Assembly: GCF_015352455.1 (NCBI RefSeq)
Contig: NZ_JADKPN010000002.1
Span: 186,001 to 250,000, forward strand
DNA length: 64,000 bases
Reading direction: 5' to 3'
Source of the DNA: Nocardioides islandensis
GTDB taxonomy: Bacteria; Actinomycetota; Actinomycetes; Propionibacteriales; Nocardioidaceae
The first letter of the stretch is position 1, and every line of letters begins with the position of its first letter. Positions 40,287 through 48,417 of this stretch are shown piece by piece. The position numbers were made by a program, and so were the translations under genes. Below the pieces are notes generated by a model that had not been told where the DNA came from, did no database searches, and saw only the letters and a list, made by a program, of their open reading frames with translations.

Positions 40287-40747
40287 AGGTCCCAGTCTTC
40301 CTCACCACCGTCCGATTCGATGTCGGCACGGATGGCCGACTCAAGGTCAGCGTCGACGGGCAGCCCTTTGCCAGGGATCGGAACCTGTCTCGCGATGAGC
40401 TCCGCTCGGTCCTCAACGAGATAACTGCGAACCTCGGCACCGCCGTACGTGTCGAAGTCCATGAGGCTGACGGCACGACGTACTCAGACATCGAGACTCC
40501 CACGGAGAACGCGGCTCCCGAAGCCGCGGTGCCCGAGCCGGAGACAGCAACACCGGCACTTGCCGGCGCCGGCTTCCGCCCAGGCGAACAGGTCGCTCTC
40601 GCCTACGTCGTGGCACGCCAGGAAGCCGATGGCAACGGGAATGCCGCGATCAACCTCCCACCGGCGCTGTTGACGGCAACACGCCACGGGCTGGTTCTCC
40701 TCGGTCTGACCTCGCTAACGGTCGCGCCAGTCGTGGCGCAGACATGA
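40283..40747 (+). CDS. Hypothetical ICE protein
   Basis: 154 aa from ATG 40283 (ATGA overlap; a frame from 39452 is spurious). N-terminal beta-rich block (PVFLTTVRFDVGTDGRLKVS, then a helix RDELRSVLNEITANLG and VRVEVHEADG), a Pro/Ala/Glu-rich linker, and a C-terminal segment ending HGLVLLGLTSLTVAPVV. No family recognised. The stop overlaps the coupling-protein start (ATGA). It may be a small regulator or chaperone of the coupling protein; inferred from position only. Confidence 0.72.
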   Translation: MKVPVFLTTVRFDVGTDGRLKVSVDGQPFARDRNLSRDELRSVLNEITANLGTAVRVEVHEADGTTYSDIETPTENAAPEAAVPEPETATPALAGAGFRPGEQVALAYVVARQEADGNGNAAINLPPALLTATRHGLVLLGLTSLTVAPVVAQT

Positions 40748-42597
40748 ACCCGAGTCCTCGCAGCGCGAACGACGAGCTGGTCAACCTTGCTCTGATGGGC
40801 CTTATCGCGCTCTTCGGCTTCGGGCTTGCCCTCGGAGTCGCCGGAGAGATCGCCGCGTTCCTGGCCGGTGAGCCGGCCCCCCACGGAGGGATGGCCAGCG
40901 GGGTTCGAGTTCTCAGTGACCCGGGGCACCCCGGTACGGCGCTCGGCACGCCCGGCCTGTCGGCCTCGACATACTGGCTCGTCGTCGCAGCCATGCTCAC
41001 GCTGGTCACGATCGCTGTTTGGATCGCATGGACCGTGGTTGCCCGACTGCGTCACCACAGCAAGCACGATCCCCACAAGATCGAGGGCATCGCCACCCGC
41101 CGCGACATCGACCTGGTGGCGTCGAAGGGGGCACTCGTCCGTAGAGGCGAGACCCTCCGCCCCTCGATCAGCCGCGCGCGGCCCGAGGATGTCGGCTACC
41201 TGCTCGGGCGCAGCTGCGGCCGGGAGATCTGGGCCTCGGTTGAGGACTCGATCCTGGTGATCGGACCGCCCCGGTCCGGCAAGGGCTTGCACCTCGTCAT
41301 TAACGCGATCCTCGACGCGCCCGGTGCAGTGGTCACTACGTCTACCCGACCGGACAACATCGCCGCCACGATCCTCGCCCGGCAGGAACGCGGACCCGTA
41401 GCGGTGTTCGACCCGCAGCATCTGACGGCAGGACTCCCCACCATCGAGGGGAACGGGGTTCGTTGGTCCCCAATCCGAGGATGCGAACAACCGCTCACCG
41501 CGATGATCCGAGCAGCCGCCTTGGCATCGACGACCGGGCTCTCTTCCGGCGGGGTGGAGTCCGGTGGCTTCTGGGAGGGCAAAGCCCGGTCAGCACTCCA
41601 GTCGCTGCTCCACGCGGCCGCGATCGAACGGTTACCCACCCGCGTACTCTTCGAGTGGTCACTGTCGCCTTCGGCCGCGACCGATGCGGTCGGCATCCTT
41701 GCCAGTCGCCCACAAGCAGCCGCCGGCTGGGCCGACGCGCTCGACGGCATGATCAACTCCGATCCCAGGACGCGTGATTCCATCTGGATGGCGGTCAGCC
41801 AAGCCCTCGCGTCGCTCGCCGATCCAGCCGTTCTTGAAGCTGTGAGTCCGCAGGCAGGCGAGTCGTTCGACCCCGCCGCGTTTCTGTCGGAAAGCGGCAC
41901 CCTCTACCTTCTCGCCACCGGCGCCGGAGCGGGCGCCTCCTGGCCCTTGGTCGCGGCCTTCCTTGAGGACCTGACCGAGGTCGCGCGCCATCAGGCGGCA
42001 TCATCTATCGGTGCGCGCCTGGACCCGCCGATCCTCTTGGCACTCGACGAGATCGGGAACCTGGCACCCCTCCCCTCACTGCCAGTGCTTATGGCCGAGG
42101 GCGGCGGTACCGGGATCACCACGATGCCCGTCCTCCAGTCGCTCTCGCAGGCACGGAACAAGTGGGGAGACCACGCAGCCAGCACGATCTGGGACGCCTC
42201 GATTGTCAAGGTCATCCTCGGTGGAGCGTCGGCTTCCAAGGACCTCCAGGAACTCTCCGTACTCATCGGCGAGCGCGACGAGCGCTCCGACACTGTCACG
42301 ATCAGCGACTACGGCGCACGCTCCCTCCAGCGGTCGGTCCGGCGCACGCGCGTGATGCCTCCAGAGCGAATCCGCACGCTGCCGTTCGGCACCGGTCTGG
42401 TCCTGTTGCGGAACGCACCGCCCATCGTGACCGAACTCCGCCGGTGGACGAGTCGGCATCGGGCCGCATGCCCCGCCCCGTTCCGTCCAGTACCACGCAG
42501 TTGTGGGGATCGCGAGATCGCGAGGCGACCGGGCGATCACATCAGTGGCACGCGTCCATGGAGGGGGTCTGCTGCAATTTCGGCGCCCGATGAGTGA
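40744..42597 (+). CDS. VirD4/TraG-type coupling protein
   Basis: 617 aa. Two N-terminal helices (LALMGLIALFGFGLALGVAG, WLVVAAMLTLVTIAVWIAW), Walker A LVIGPPRSGKGLHLVIN at about residue 173, VTTSTRPDNIAATI (the ssDNA/T4CP pattern), Walker B ILLALDEIGNLAPLPSLPVL near 430, and TGITTMPVLQSLSQARNKWG. Coupling proteins bring the relaxase-DNA complex to the channel and pump DNA. The C-terminus is short and Pro/Arg-rich. It is TraG/VirD4-like, not FtsK-like, so this is a classical ssDNA-transfer system. Its stop overlaps a small downstream frame. Confidence 0.92.
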   Translation: MNPSPRSANDELVNLALMGLIALFGFGLALGVAGEIAAFLAGEPAPHGGMASGVRVLSDPGHPGTALGTPGLSASTYWLVVAAMLTLVTIAVWIAWTVVARLRHHSKHDPHKIEGIATRRDIDLVASKGALVRRGETLRPSISRARPEDVGYLLGRSCGREIWASVEDSILVIGPPRSGKGLHLVINAILDAPGAVVTTSTRPDNIAATILARQERGPVAVFDPQHLTAGLPTIEGNGVRWSPIRGCEQPLTAMIRAAALASTTGLSSGGVESGGFWEGKARSALQSLLHAAAIERLPTRVLFEWSLSPSAATDAVGILASRPQAAAGWADALDGMINSDPRTRDSIWMAVSQALASLADPAVLEAVSPQAGESFDPAAFLSESGTLYLLATGAGAGASWPLVAAFLEDLTEVARHQAASSIGARLDPPILLALDEIGNLAPLPSLPVLMAEGGGTGITTMPVLQSLSQARNKWGDHAASTIWDASIVKVILGGASASKDLQELSVLIGERDERSDTVTISDYGARSLQRSVRRTRVMPPERIRTLPFGTGLVLLRNAPPIVTELRRWTSRHRAACPAPFRPVPRSCGDREIARRPGDHISGTRPWRGSAAISAPDE

Positions 42598-42724
42598 CGG
42601 CGTAGGCATCTTCGACATCTTCTGGCAAGATGATTCCGAAGTTACAGATGCGGGGGGCGGCCAGCGCCGTAGGAAGCCGAAGCCGCCCCCGCCCAGATCT
42701 CCCAGAAGGAGACCCGTCCCATGA
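42590..42724 (+). CDS. Small acidic-then-proline-rich protein
   Basis: 44 aa between the coupling-protein gene (8-bp overlap) and the next gene (4-bp ATGA overlap). The N-terminus is acidic/aromatic (GVGIFDIFWQDDSEVTD), followed by a strongly basic and Pro-rich tail (RRRKPKPPPPRSPRRRPVP). The chained overlaps and open frame argue for a real gene; the Pro-rich tail could dock to a larger channel protein. No homology known to me. Confidence 0.5.
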   Translation: MSDGVGIFDIFWQDDSEVTDAGGGQRRRKPKPPPPRSPRRRPVP

Positions 42725-43314
42725 TGGCAGTCAGTCTGCGGCGCTCGATGCCCCGCTTACTCGACCAGGTGCGGCTCGGCATCCCCGACGACGTGTTGCT
42801 GGAGCAGATTCAGCGCGACACGGCGGGCGAGTGGAGCGGCATCAGCAGCGCGGCGTTCGAGAAGTTCGGCCAGTTCGTGGTCGGCGTCCACGGCGGCCGC
42901 ATCGCCTCGATGTACGACATCACCGGCTACGGCCCCGGAGAGGAGGCCGGCCGGATCAGGTTCGACGTGACCCCCGCGTACGGCTTCGAGGACCTCATCG
43001 GCCAGCCCGTCCCCGGTGGCGCCTGGAAGCGCGGCGAGGCGCGGCCGGTCCGCTACGTCGACACGTCGGCGTTCCTTCAGCACTTCCACGAGCGCGGGCT
43101 GCTCGACGGCGGTGCCAGTCCCGAGGACGAGATCGAGCGCAAGATCGTCGAGTTCGTCCGTGCCGAGGCGGCCGTCGACGCCGGGATGCCCAGCGCGGCG
43201 GCGAGCGGCGCCGCCTTGCTGGCCGACGTCGAGGTCGCCCCCGACACGCGCGGCGGCATCCGGGTCACCGTCCCGATGGGCACCCGGGTGACGATCGTGC
43301 AGCGCACGAGCTGA
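42721..43314 (+). CDS. Hypothetical protein
   Basis: 197 aa, soluble. Ribosome site AAGGAG about 11 bases before the ATG pair at 42721/42724. A beta-rich core is visible (FVVGVHGGRIASMYDITGYG, RIRFDVTPAYGFEDL), then an acidic helical part and a final beta strand GGIRVTVPMGTRVTIVQ. Family not recognised. It is separated from the next gene by a perfect 12-bp hairpin, so it probably ends the coupling-protein operon. Codon use is strongly GC-biased, like the flanking AlbA_2 gene. Possible cargo protein. Confidence 0.72.
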   Translation: MMAVSLRRSMPRLLDQVRLGIPDDVLLEQIQRDTAGEWSGISSAAFEKFGQFVVGVHGGRIASMYDITGYGPGEEAGRIRFDVTPAYGFEDLIGQPVPGGAWKRGEARPVRYVDTSAFLQHFHERGLLDGGASPEDEIERKIVEFVRAEAAVDAGMPSAAASGAALLADVEVAPDTRGGIRVTVPMGTRVTIVQRTS

Positions 43315-43333
43315 CCGGCCGCACGTCCGACGA

Positions 43334-43360
43334 GGGCCCGCACCGAAACGGTGCGGGCCC
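43334..43360. terminator. Strong GC hairpin terminator
   Basis: Perfect 12-bp stem GGGCCCGCACCG / CGGTGCGGGCCC with a 3-base AAA loop, 19 bases after the stop of the 42721 gene. A T-rich stretch is weak (TGGTCGTTCC). It separates the coupling-protein operon from the AlbA_2 gene. Confidence 0.7.
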
Positions 43361-43398
43361 TGGTCGTTCCGGAACTGGCTTGACGACGGGGAGACGAT

Positions 43399-45045
43399 TT
43401 GTGGGTGAGTTCAACCCCGGCACACGAGCCGCCGTTCGCCCTGGACGGCGCTGTCACCGACGCCAAGGTCATGGAGCTCATCGCCGTGCAGACCGAGCTC
43501 AAGTGGCTCGACTACAAGCGCGAGTGCAACCTCGGCGAGACCTACGAGCACGTCGAGTTCGCCAAAGACTCCGGAGCGATGGCCCTCGCCGGCGGCTACC
43601 GCCTGATCGGCGTCGACAACGACGGCACCGTCGTCGGCCTCGCTGCCAGCGCGGAGAAGCACTTCGACGAGGCGCAGCTCCGCGGCAAGCTCGACAAGTA
43701 CCTGGGCCAGGGGTACGACGTCCGGTCCGCGGTGCACACCATCGACGTTGGCAACGGCCCGGTCAAGGTGGCGATCGTCTGGATCGCCCCGCACCCCGAC
43801 GGCTTCAATGTGTTCCGCACCAGCGGCGACTACTCCGACGCCAACGGCAAGCAGAAGCAGGCCTTCCGCGCCGGCGACGTGTACGCCCGGCACGGCAGCA
43901 AGAGCGAGCCGTGGAACCAGGCCGACCTCGCCGAGGCCAACCGCAACCGCGACGCCCGGGCGCGCGAGCAGTGGCGCGCCGAGAACGCCGAGGAGTTCCG
44001 CAAGGCGCTCCACGCCGCGACAACCGCCAGCTCGGTCATCTCGGACCCAGCCGGCACGTACAACTGGCAGCTCGACGCTGCCGGCTTCGACGCCGCGACC
44101 GTCGAACTGATGCGGCGCAACGACGACATCCCCATTCGGACGATGCTGCGCTCCGCGCAGGCCGAGGTCCGGCGCCTGGTCAGCGACCCGCTCGGACGGG
44201 TTGGTGTCGTGGTCGCCGACCCGTCCTCGGCTGTCGCGGCGGCGGACGACGACCTGAAGGTCGTGCTGGACCGGCTCACCGCGGTCGCAGCGCTCGCCCT
44301 CGACCTCGAGCGGCCGCAGTACTTCACGATGACCTGCAAGGTGTTCGCCGAGCTATACGCCTGGACCGTTCAGGACTTGACCGTCCAGACATCAGACCAC
44401 GGCCTCGTCCCGATCCTGTGGCTCCGGATCGCCGAGCGCCTCTACGCGCTCGGCGGGCTCGCCGTGCGGCTTCGGCGGTGGGACGTCGTACGCGAGCTCG
44501 CTCTCCTCGAGGTCCCGGGGCTCGACGAGCGCAGCCGGCGTACCTGGCACCGCGACGCTCTCACCCAGTCCAGCCGTGCTGGCCTGTTCAACCTCATCCG
44601 GCCCGACGGGACCAAGTACGAGGCGTCCTTGCCGATGCTTGCCCGCGGCATCACCGCAGCCCTGCCGGTGCTCCACCCGGACCTGCCGGACCCCGCCGAC
44701 CAGGTGACCGAGCACGACCCGCTCCTGGTCAGCATCTGCTCTTTCGACCTCCTCATCGCCCTGGTCGCCGCGACGAATCTCAACGCGATCTCCGAGCGCG
44801 ACGTGCTTGACGTCAGCTACCCGAACTTCTCGCGGTTCAGCGGTCGCAGCGACGTCGTCGTCACCCGCATGCTGGATGACCCCCAGATGCGCAAGACCCT
44901 GGTGAACGACGCCTCCAACGCCACGGTGGCTCGCGTCCTCAACCTGATCGACGGCATCGCCGCGAAGGAAGGCCAGCGCTTTTGGGGCTGGGAGGGTTTC
45001 CGCGACCAGGCGGTCAAGACCTTCATCTCCAACCATCAGCCCTGA
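43399..45045 (+). CDS. AlbA_2 (Schlafen-type) domain protein
   Basis: 548 aa. N-terminal AlbA_2 domain at about residues 30-190: ELKWLDYKRECNLGE (the E-x-K-x-x pattern), VEFAKDSGAMALAGGYRLIG, VDNDGTVVGLAAS, KVAIVWIAPHPDGFNVF, and AFRAGDVYARHGSKSEP. AlbA_2 proteins bind DNA or RNA and relatives of Schlafen cleave tRNA. The remaining ~350 residues are helical with no recognised domain. TTG start with a GGGGAG ribosome site; a GTG two codons later is the alternative. Stand-alone gene after the hairpin terminator; a defence or regulatory cargo role is inferred. Confidence 0.8.
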   Translation: MWVSSTPAHEPPFALDGAVTDAKVMELIAVQTELKWLDYKRECNLGETYEHVEFAKDSGAMALAGGYRLIGVDNDGTVVGLAASAEKHFDEAQLRGKLDKYLGQGYDVRSAVHTIDVGNGPVKVAIVWIAPHPDGFNVFRTSGDYSDANGKQKQAFRAGDVYARHGSKSEPWNQADLAEANRNRDARAREQWRAENAEEFRKALHAATTASSVISDPAGTYNWQLDAAGFDAATVELMRRNDDIPIRTMLRSAQAEVRRLVSDPLGRVGVVVADPSSAVAAADDDLKVVLDRLTAVAALALDLERPQYFTMTCKVFAELYAWTVQDLTVQTSDHGLVPILWLRIAERLYALGGLAVRLRRWDVVRELALLEVPGLDERSRRTWHRDALTQSSRAGLFNLIRPDGTKYEASLPMLARGITAALPVLHPDLPDPADQVTEHDPLLVSICSFDLLIALVAATNLNAISERDVLDVSYPNFSRFSGRSDVVVTRMLDDPQMRKTLVNDASNATVARVLNLIDGIAAKEGQRFWGWEGFRDQAVKTFISNHQP

Positions 45046-45147
45046 GCCGGCCAGTCGGAGTTGAGCGAGCCTCCGAATCTGTATGGGCATACACACGATC
45101 GACTGACTGCATGCCGAGCCTGATCGCCGCGGAGAACTTCCGCCGAC

Positions 45148-45511
45148 ATGGCTGTCGGCCGGGTTCAAGACGGCCCTGGCCAAAGGAGGTCAAGCGGGTC
45201 GAGGGGGCTGGCTGACCCTACAGCCACCGCCGGAGTGGTCGGCGAACTGATTGACCCCCTGAACGATCAGGTGGACGCCGCTGCTTCGAGGGGGGCGATG
45301 ACCGACCGGGCACGTGAAGCGCTCCCAGCCGCCATCACGGCGATGCGCAACCAGGGCATGTCCTACGCCGCGAACAGAGGCAACCGGTCTAAGCGAGCCA
45401 ATCGTCGCCCAGTTGGCCAGGCTGGCCAACCGGGTCGCCGCCGGGCACGACGGCGAGCCCCTTCCTCCTGAGCCGGAAGAGGCTCGCCATCGGCTTCGCG
45501 CCCTCCGCTAG
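45148..45511 (+). pseudogene. Frameshifted small helix-turn-helix gene
   Basis: Two overlapping frames join to make one sensible protein. The first (from about 45208, ending near 45372) reads VVGELIDPLNDQVDAAASRG then REALPAAITAMRNQGMSYAA; the second (from about 45371 to 45511) reads EATGLSEPIVAQLARLANRV and then GHDGEPLPPEPEEARHRLRAL. The break falls inside the HTH (GMSYAA | EATGLSEP). A one-base change near 45371-45376 would restore a small HTH regulator. A perfect ribosome site (AAAGGAGGT) lies at 45182-45189, but the first codon is unclear. It may be a pseudogene or a sequencing error. Confidence 0.55.
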
Positions 45512-45516
45512 TCGGT

Positions 45517-46653
45517 TCAGGCGGTTGCGGGTACCAAGCCCCACTGCCGCGCGGACCTGCCGTCAACGAAGCGCCACTCTGCGCGGCACTTGTCGCAGTC
45601 GAGCCACACGTTGTGCTCTCGGAAGCCCGGGACGTTCTCGTGCTCCTCGATGATGGCGCCATCGCCACAGGGGCACCGGAACTCGTCCCGCTCGACCGTA
45701 CCTGCGCCAGCGCCCCATCCGGCGACATCGTGCGAGTCGCTCCGGAGGCGGTCCGTCCGGATCGGGGCCGCCAGCGGCGACGTGCTCATCCAGTCAGCGA
45801 TCGCTCTGACCGCGGCGTCGTAAGCCTCAGGCGAATGTGAGACGTCGTAGAGGATGGACAGCAGCTCGTCCGGGGTGCGGGCGGCGCGGTGGTCGCTGTC
45901 GTGTACGCCAGCCGTGTAGTCGACAGCGAAGTCACCAATGGGGTCGTTGCGCGAGGACTGCAGGACCAGCCAGTCGTGGAAGTGTGCAGCCTCCCGAACC
46001 GGGGTCCGTTGGACCCAGCGGCTGTCGATGAACTCGCCCGCCGCCGCGCAGTCGAGCGCCGAAGTGAGGTAGATGAACGCTTCGGGCCGGAAGTGGTGTG
46101 CTTGCGGCCTCCGGTGCCCGTCTCGGACCGTCCGGCTGACGTAGTCGTGCTCCCGCTCGGCGACGCCGATGAGCAGGTTCAGGCTGCCGCCGTCCGGCTC
46201 GACCATCGGGAGGTCCAGTGCGGCTGCTGCCCAGATCATGCGACCGTTGGACACGTAGGTGCAGTGCGGAGCGAGGAAGCTCTCCGCGGTGTGCTTCAGG
46301 GTGTAGCTGCTCACCTCCGGCTCCTCGCCGGGTGGTGTGGGTGTGAACATGCGCAGCATGTCGATGATCATGGCCAGCTCGATGTAATCGGTCTTGCCGT
46401 TGAAGACCCAAGGCTCGTCCGCGTAGAAGCCGTTATCGCTGAGAAGAGGCCCGTCATCGTCGGCCCCGACCAGCGGGTGGTCCTCGAGCACGGCAATCAG
46501 GTCCCGTGCGCCGACCCGGGCGCCGAGAAACCCCTGAGCGAGCGGGGAGGTCATCTGCCGCAGCGCGGCGGTGTAGTTGGTGTCGGTGAAGCGCGCCCAG
46601 GCGCGGGCATCTTGCTGGAGGTCGCGGCGGTACTCGTGGTTGTTGGTGGACAT
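45517..46653 (-). CDS. Hypothetical protein with C-terminal zinc ribbon
   Basis: 378 aa, leftward. The N-terminal helical part (DLQQDARAWARFTDTNYTAA, RVGARDLIAVLEDHPLVG) is a pattern I associate with a conserved actinobacterial element protein. The middle is unassigned (PQAHHFRPEAFIYLTSALD, EAAHFHDWLVLQSSRNDPIG). The C-terminus has a zinc ribbon: FRCPCGDGAI and LDCDKCRAEW (CxC plus CxxC spacing). Function unknown; single gene between the HTH pseudogene and SSB. ATG start 46653. Confidence 0.75.
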   Translation of the reverse strand: MSTNNHEYRRDLQQDARAWARFTDTNYTAALRQMTSPLAQGFLGARVGARDLIAVLEDHPLVGADDDGPLLSDNGFYADEPWVFNGKTDYIELAMIIDMLRMFTPTPPGEEPEVSSYTLKHTAESFLAPHCTYVSNGRMIWAAAALDLPMVEPDGGSLNLLIGVAEREHDYVSRTVRDGHRRPQAHHFRPEAFIYLTSALDCAAAGEFIDSRWVQRTPVREAAHFHDWLVLQSSRNDPIGDFAVDYTAGVHDSDHRAARTPDELLSILYDVSHSPEAYDAAVRAIADWMSTSPLAAPIRTDRLRSDSHDVAGWGAGAGTVERDEFRCPCGDGAIIEEHENVPGFREHNVWLDCDKCRAEWRFVDGRSARQWGLVPATA

Positions 46654-47038
46654 CTCATCTCTTGTTCCGGGCTTCGCAACCCACGCCTGCCAGCCCTGAC
46701 TTGAGACGGGTCTCCTCCAGGTACTGCGCTACTGGATCGGCATCCGTTGTCCTCGGCGTCTTCGTCGCGTGGGGACTCAGACTTGGAGAGAGGCAGTCCA
46801 GCCCGCCTCGCGACAATGATAGCCGCGGTGACCCCGAGGTCCGGCGCGCCCGAACGACGGCCAGCTGGGCGAGGGGCGGACTCTGGCGTCGGCCGGAAAG
46901 CCCAATCTCACCGGAAGCACGCCAAAGTCCGTGGTGATTGCCTCTTATCCGAAGGACACAACGGCAGTCTGCTGTCGCGGCCAGCACACCTATCTCCTGA
47001 ACGCGGCGCGATCGGCGCCGCCGGCATCAGGAGTCCCC
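46654..47038. other. Divergent intergenic region before ssb
   Basis: 385 bases between the leftward zinc-ribbon gene and ssb. Short frames in it show no consistent coding pattern. The right end has CAGGAG five bases before the SSB ATG. Promoters for both genes must lie here, but none could be fixed with confidence. Confidence 0.5.
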
Positions 47039-47452
47039 ATGTCCATCCCGACCCAGATGAGCCTGGTCGGCTTCATCGCCTCAGCACCCGAGCTGCACTT
47101 CACCAAGGCCGGCGCCGAGTGCTGCCGCATGCGCGTCGGCATCGAGCAGTGGCGCAAGGAGGTCGACGGCAGCTTCACGAAGCTCGACCCGACCTTCCAC
47201 GACATGGTCGCCTTCGAGAGCACAGCCCGCGAGACCTACGCCCGCTTCCGCAAGGGCGACTCGTTCGTGGCCAGCGGCTACGTCCACGAGTACGAGGTGG
47301 ACGGCCGCGAGGGCAGTGTCATCAAGGAAGAGTTCGTCGCACGCAAGATCGGCCACAACGTCAACAAGACCGACTACGTTGTCCAGCGCGGCCGGCACGC
47401 CGCGGAGCGGTCGCTGACCGCGGTCCCGCAGCCTCCCGCCGTCGGCCTCTGA
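47039..47452 (+). CDS. ssb: Single-stranded DNA-binding protein
   Basis: 137 aa from ATG 47039; CAGGAG five bases upstream supports it over a longer frame from 46931. OB-fold SSB pattern: QMSLVGFIASAPELHFTKAG, VGIEQWRKEVDGSF, PTFHDMVAFESTARETYARF, KGDSFVASGYVHEYEVDG, and REGSVIKEEFVARKIGHNV. The short tail lacks a typical acidic C-terminal tip, as in many element-borne SSBs. It would coat transferred ssDNA in the recipient. Confidence 0.88.
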   Translation: MSIPTQMSLVGFIASAPELHFTKAGAECCRMRVGIEQWRKEVDGSFTKLDPTFHDMVAFESTARETYARFRKGDSFVASGYVHEYEVDGREGSVIKEEFVARKIGHNVNKTDYVVQRGRHAAERSLTAVPQPPAVGL

Positions 47453-47464
47453 TGGCTTGCGGCG

Positions 47465-48001
47465 ATGAGTCCGTATCCGGACCAGCCCGACGACCCTGAC
47501 GGCTACCGCAGCGTGACTGAACTCCTGGAACGACCGCCAGTTCCGATCAACTGGAACCTTTTGGACGCGGAGCAGGCCGAGATCGAGTGGCACGACCTCG
47601 ACTTGTGGGTCAAGTGGCTCAAGAACACGTTCGGGCTCCCGCCAAACATCGTGCCCCCGTACTGGCACCGCCACGACGAACTCGTCTGGGAACTCTCGGC
47701 GCTGCACTGCCACTGGCTCAGCTGCTACCACGAGTCCGCCTCTCCCTCTGCACCGATCAGCTGGACGCGGGAGTTCGCCGAAGCCCGAAGCCGGCTGCGG
47801 GACTGGGTCTCGATCTGCGGTACCCGGCTCGACCGCGACCGCCCAACCAGGCAGACCACCTGGCCCGGCGAACTCCCCGTTGACGCCGGCGGAGAGATCG
47901 AGATCCGAGACCGCAACAAGGACTTCGCCGACTTCGTCCGCGAAGACGTTATGCGCCGACGCCGGATCGAGGCAATCGCGAACCAGCAGCTCATTGGGTG
48001 A
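47465..48001 (+). CDS. Hypothetical protein (Trp-rich, ICE-conserved)
   Basis: 178 aa, soluble. Rich in Trp and conserved-looking blocks: WVKWLKNTFGLPPNIVPPYW, HDELVWELSALHCHWLSCY, and WTREFAEARSRLRDWVSICG then RLDRDRPTRQTTWPGE. The pattern recalls a conserved actinobacterial phage/ICE protein, but I cannot name the family. It is 12 bases after ssb and probably in the same unit. Role unknown. Confidence 0.75.
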   Translation: MSPYPDQPDDPDGYRSVTELLERPPVPINWNLLDAEQAEIEWHDLDLWVKWLKNTFGLPPNIVPPYWHRHDELVWELSALHCHWLSCYHESASPSAPISWTREFAEARSRLRDWVSICGTRLDRDRPTRQTTWPGELPVDAGGEIEIRDRNKDFADFVREDVMRRRRIEAIANQQLIG

Positions 48002-48117
48002 GCCGGATGCGGGCCATGGCCGAGTCGCACGAACTGTCGTCCACAGCATCCGCGACGCCACAGGCCGGACCGCAATCACCGGCGCACGGTCGATACCCGA
48101 CCCCCGAAGGAGGGAAC

Positions 48118-48417
48118 ATGCTTCTCCCCCACGCACAGACGCTCGCGCAAGCCAGGTCGTACGTCGCCGCCCTCGCCGACCGCGCGCTGACCATCGATGC
48201 GTCGTCCGCGTACGAGCGGGTGCTGCTAGAACTCGACCGCGTACACGGCGACGATTGCCCGGCACTCGACACCGAGGACCTCACAGGCGACCGCGACATC
48301 CTGCTCGCAGCCGCGAGCAACGCCGTGGAGCAACTCGAGAACTACGAAGTCGACCCCCTGTCGGTCGAGCTCATCCTGGCGATGCTCGTCGACGCGCACG
48401 ATCTGGACATCGGCTGA
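48118..48417 (+). CDS. Small helical hypothetical protein
   Basis: 99 aa from ATG 48118, preceded by AAGGAGG with good spacing; a GTG 40 codons upstream (47998, overlapping the previous stop) is possible but not favoured. Helical and acidic (TLAQARSYVAALADRALTID, LLAAASNAVEQLENYEVD). No family. The stop overlaps the next start by one base (TGATG), so the two are coupled. Confidence 0.7.
   Translation: MLLPHAQTLAQARSYVAALADRALTIDASSAYERVLLELDRVHGDDCPALDTEDLTGDRDILLAAASNAVEQLENYEVDPLSVELILAMLVDAHDLDIG

Noticed and set aside
42630..44810. 726-codon plus-strand frame through the 42721 and AlbA_2 genes
   Set aside because: Arg/Pro/Gly-only composition; AlbA_2 motifs are in another frame.
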